Below, one piece after another: positions 60,690 to 64,000 of a DNA stretch of 64,000 nucleotides. This DNA comes from Liolophura sinensis (lineage: Eukaryota; Mollusca; Polyplacophora; Chitonida; Chitonidae), in the NCBI RefSeq assembly GCF_032854445.1, contig NC_088298.1, forward strand, positions 24,453,295-24,517,294, read 5' to 3'. Made by a program: the position numbers and the translations under genes. The notes under the pieces were generated by a model. It did not search any database, had not been told where the DNA came from, and worked only from the letters and a program-made list of their open reading frames with translations. Numbering within the stretch: the stretch's first letter is position 1; the number at the start of each line of letters is the position of its first letter.

Positions 60690-60890
60690 GTTCCATTTGT
60701 GTTTTACGTCGTACTCAAAAATATTTCACTTATACGACGGCGGTCAGTATCACATGGTAGCAGTAAACCACCCACAGCCCGATCCGCAGATTGCTGGCAT
60801 AAGTTGGACTTGAACTCTAAGCGATCGCATTGGTGGAAGACTCCTGGGTCTTTGTGCTGCATTAGCACGCCGTTTTGTTAGAGCAATTCG
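60690..60890 (-). mobile_element. SINE-A copy with tRNA head
   Basis: gtgttttacgtcgtactcaa, cttatacgacggcggtcagt, ttggacttgaactctaagcg and head gcattagcacgccgttttg. The central block is shortened. Confidence 0.8.
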
Positions 60891-61565
60891 ATAAAGGTGT
60901 AACTGAGGGACTAATCATGCATGGCCTTATACGAGTGAGTGATCTGTCAGTCAATCATTCATTCAATCATCCTTCCAAACAAATCAACCCTTACATGTAT
61001 GTATCCCTCAGTAAACCGACAAATCGAGCAAATAATCAACTTTTCCCAGTCACTCTGTCAATCAATCAGTCACCTATGTTACAAACACACATGCGCTCTC
61101 CTTCAGGCTAATAAGCCCTGTTCTTCTGACGGACAGCTTTGCCGGAAGTATATTGGATGTAAGTAACGCGGTGAACATCATTAATCCTGTTTCTTGGGGA
61201 ACGACAGCTTGGCTGGAAAATCAAAAACGTGTGTCGGACTTCAGCTTCTCTCTCCAAGAACTTAATTAAATGAGTTATAAAAAAAGGTTCGCCAGTCACG
61301 ACTTGGTTTTATCGGCTGTAAATGCAGAGGTAACAAGATTGAGGTAGCTAGAGTTTGCCAACAGTTAGTTTTAGACTAGTAAGCCCATAGGTGCGTTCAC
61401 CTATAGACTGCGGTTGTTCTGTCCAGGCTTCACAATTAACCCTGCTTATGTTCCCGTATATAGTTTTTATTGGTGTACATCTTACCCTTTGAAATGTATG
61501 TGATGTACAGAAATGTAAGAGTTTGCCGTTGTGATACGAGATGAAAGCTTTTCGTTTATATATAT
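60891..61565. other. Unannotated intergenic DNA
   Basis: No repeat array, SINE or coding exon recognised. Short overlapping ORFs show no conserved features. Confidence 0.5.
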
Positions 61566-61567
61566 TT

Positions 61568-61697
61568 TATTGTCGTGGGTTTTCCCTGGGCTCTGCCCGA
61601 TTTCCTCCTACCACAATGTTTGCCGCCGTCGTATAAGTGAAATATCGTTGAGTAGACGGCGTGAAACACCAATCACATAAATAGATAAATAAATTCT
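61568..61697 (+). mobile_element. SINE-A fragment
   Basis: tgtcgtgggttttccctggg, ctctgcccgatttcctccta, gtgaaatatcgttgagtaga and tail ataaatagataaataaat. Confidence 0.82.
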
Positions 61698-61764
61698 ACC
61701 CCACTTTCAGACTGTAAATACAATCACCATTATAATGCATGGCTCAATCATGGCAACTGAACCC

Positions 61765-62815
61765 AGTTCTAGATATAGCTGTTCTACTGAGATTATACAG
61801 GCTTAATGTTCTAGATATAGCTGTTCTACTGAGATTGTACAGGCTTAATGTTCTAGATATGGTGATTTTACTGAGATTGTACAGGCTTAATGTTCTAGAT
61901 ATAGTGGTCCTACTGAGATTGTACAGGCTTAATGTTCTAGATATAGCTGTTCTACTGAGATTGTACAGGCTTAATGTTCTAGATATGGTGATTCTACTGA
62001 GATTGTACAGGCTTAATGTTCTAGATATAGTGGTCCTACTGAGATTGTACAGGCTTAATGTTCTAGATATAGCTGTTCTACTGAGATTGTACAAGCTTAA
62101 TGTTCCGGTTCTAGATGTGGTGATTCTACTGAAATTATACAGGCTTAATGTTCTAGATATAGTGGTTCTACTGAGATTGTACAGGTTTAATGTTCTAGAT
62201 ATGGTGATTCTACTGAGATTGTACAGGCTTAATGTTCTAGATATGGTGATTGTACTGAGATTATACAGGCTTAATGTTCTAGATATAGTGGTTCTAGTGA
62301 GATTGTACAGGCTTAATGTTTTAGACATAGCTGTTCTACTGAGATTTTACAGGCTTAATGTTTTAGATATGGTGATTCTACTGAGATTTTACTGGCTTAA
62401 TGTTCTAGATATAGCTGTTCTACTGAGATTGTACAGGCTTAATGTTCTAGATATTGTGGCTGTACTGAGATTTTACAGGCTTGATGTTCTAGATATAGTG
62501 GTTCTGCTGAGATTCTACAGGCTTAATTTTCTAGATATGGCTGTTCTAGTGAGATTGTACAGGCTTAATGTTCTAGATATAGTGGTTCTACTGAGATTGT
62601 ACAGGCTTAATGTTCTAGATTTGGCTGTTCTACTGAGATTGTACAGGCTTGATGTTCTAGATATAGTGGTTCTACTGAGATACAGGCTTAATGTTCTAGA
62701 TATAGTGGCTGTACTGAGATTGTACAGGCTTAATGTTCTAGATATGGTGATTTTACTGAGATTATACAGGCTTAATGTTCTAGATATGGCTGTTCTACTG
62801 AGATTGACAGAACTG
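61765..62815. repeat. 42 bp minisatellite
   Basis: 25 copies of ttctagatatagctgttcta plus ctgagattgtacaggcttaatg. The period is 14 codons, giving a 360-codon ORF of RLYRLNVLDIVVLL repeats on the plus strand and another on the minus strand. Confidence 0.96.
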
Positions 62816-62821
62816 AACTAA

Positions 62822-62900
62822 AGCTTATAACGATCGCAATGGTGATAGGCCACTGGGTCGTTGTGCGGTGTTAGCACGCTAAGCACGAAGTTAGGGCCCC
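62822..62900 (-). mobile_element. SINE-A tRNA-head remnant at the end of the 42 bp array
   Basis: ataacgatcgcaatggtgat, aggccactgggtcgttgtgc and gttagcacgctaagcac match the head of SINE-A. Followed by a C-rich tract at 62897-62923. Confidence 0.65.
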
Positions 62901-63125
62901 CCCCCCACCCCCCACCCCCCGCCAAGTTGTATCCAAGTAAGGCGTTTTTGAGTGTACGGTGTCAAAGATAAATGACAGTATTGGTATCGCGAGTCTTACA
63001 TCTAAACCATTTCCGACAAATTGTTACCTCGTGGTAAGAAACGTAACCATGGCAACACCAGTCCTGTTATAGATGTGTATACTGGCATAATATTGTTACC
63101 GTCAACTTAACAGACTAGAGTACTA

Positions 63126-64000
63126 GTATCTTATTCATGTCGCTGTCTGTATTCATGTTCATGTTTCTGTCCGTAGCCTTGTTCATGTCGCTGTCTGTAT
63201 CCATGTTCATGTCGCTGTCTGTATCCTTGTTCATGTCGCTGTCTGTATCCTTGTTCATGTCGTGGTCTATATCCATGTTCATGTCGCTGTCTGTATCATT
63301 GTTTATGTCGCTCTCTGTATCCATGTTCATCTCGCTGTCTGTATCCTTGTTCATGTCGCTGTCTGTATCCTTGTTCATGTCGCTGTCTGTATCCTTGTTC
63401 ATGTTGCTGTCTGTATCCATGTTCATGTCGTGGTCTGTATCCTTGATCATGTCGCTATCTGTATCCTTGTTCATGTCGCTGTCTGTATCCTTGTTCATGT
63501 CGCTGTCTGTATCTTTGTTCATGTTTCTGTCCGTATCTTTGTTTATGTCGCTCTCTGTATCCATGGTTATGTCGCTCTCTGTATCCATGTTCATGTCGCT
63601 GTCTGTATCCTTGTTCATGTCGCTGTCTGTATCCATGTTCATGTTTCTGTCCGTATCCTTGTTTATGTCGCTCTCTGTATCCATGGTTATGTCGCTCTCT
63701 GTATCCATGTTCATGTCGCTGTCTGTATCCTTGTTCATGTCTCTGTCTGTATCCTTGTTCGTATCGTTGTCCGTATCCTTGTTCATGTCGTTGTCTGTGT
63801 CATTGTTCATGTCGCTGTCTGTATCTATGTTCGTATCGCTGTCTGTATCCTTGTTCATGTCGCTGTCTGTATCCTTGTTCATGTCGCTGTCTGTATCCTT
63901 GTTTATGTCGCTGTCTGTATCTTTGTTTATGTCGCTCTCTGTATCCATGGTTATGTCGCTCTCTGTATCCATGTTCATGTCGCTGTCTGTATCCTTGTTC
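63126..64000. repeat. 24 bp minisatellite, cut by the right window edge
   Basis: About 36 copies of gttcatgtcgctgtctgtat plus cctt. On the minus strand it reads as an octapeptide repeat of the MNKDTDSD type for 287 residues from an ATG at 63978 to a stop at 63115. Variation hits Asn/Lys/Ser codons often, and no splice or start context supports a gene. Confidence 0.95.

Noticed and set aside
61739-62821. 360-codon ORF of hydrophobic RLYRLNVLDIVVLL repeats
   Set aside because: 42 bp minisatellite; a minus-strand frame is open as well, with no flanking exon structure. The reading begins just before the array and ends just after it.

Overview
The window is eukaryotic nuclear DNA from an invertebrate, most likely a mollusc (bivalve-like). 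The evidence is short phased coding exons with GT-AG introns, long AT-rich introns, many minisatellites, and two interspersed tRNA-derived SINE families. I recognise the consensus of these SINEs as typical of molluscan genomes, but that is from memory and not from a search. No bacterial operon, CRISPR array or virus was seen.

Two complete genes are readable, both on the minus strand and both assembled here exon by exon with consistent phases. (1) Positions 25647 to 6600: a MAGUK scaffold of the MPP2/MPP6 (PALS2, Drosophila varicose) type, 559 residues from 14 coding exons plus one 5' UTR exon, with order L27-L27-PDZ-SH3-HOOK-guanylate-kinase-like. (2) Positions 45956 to 33100: Obg-like ATPase OLA1, 399 residues from 11 coding exons, with the noncanonical NLSE G4 motif and a C-terminal TGS domain. 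The two genes are neighbours in tandem orientation and have no evident functional link: one is a membrane and junction scaffold, the other a ribosome-associated ATPase.

The rest is dominated by repeats. From left to right the main arrays are 1-720 (31 bp unit), 862-3380 (32 bp, with a 547 bp higher-order duplication), 12010-12905 (77 bp), 14330-14710, 16983-18480 (30/33 bp), 20275-20590 (26 bp), 26765-30250 (34 bp, about 100 copies, with higher-order structure), 33610-35370 (93 bp, grown from a SINE tRNA head), 35693-36200 (48 bp), 41401-41776 (52 bp, copies of an OLA1 intron-exon junction), 43970-45506 (78 bp), 52318-52660, a (TA)n tract at 53962-54077, 58735-60470 (29 bp), 61765-62815 (42 bp) and 63126-64000 (24 bp, running off the window). 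SINE copies are scattered throughout. Three have clear target-site duplications, two of those inside minisatellites. Two further unclassified dispersed repeats (called C and D here) sit mostly in the MAGUK introns.

From 46.2 kb to the right edge no complete gene was found. There is one orphan exon-like ORF (56701-56857, minus), an unassigned promoter-like region near 51.0-51.9 kb and a CTCF-like site near 58.1 kb. The most unusual structure is the 52 bp array in OLA1 intron 4. It has multiplied the exon 5 splice acceptor together with the start of the exon, giving six decoy acceptors, each of which would lead to an early stop codon if used.
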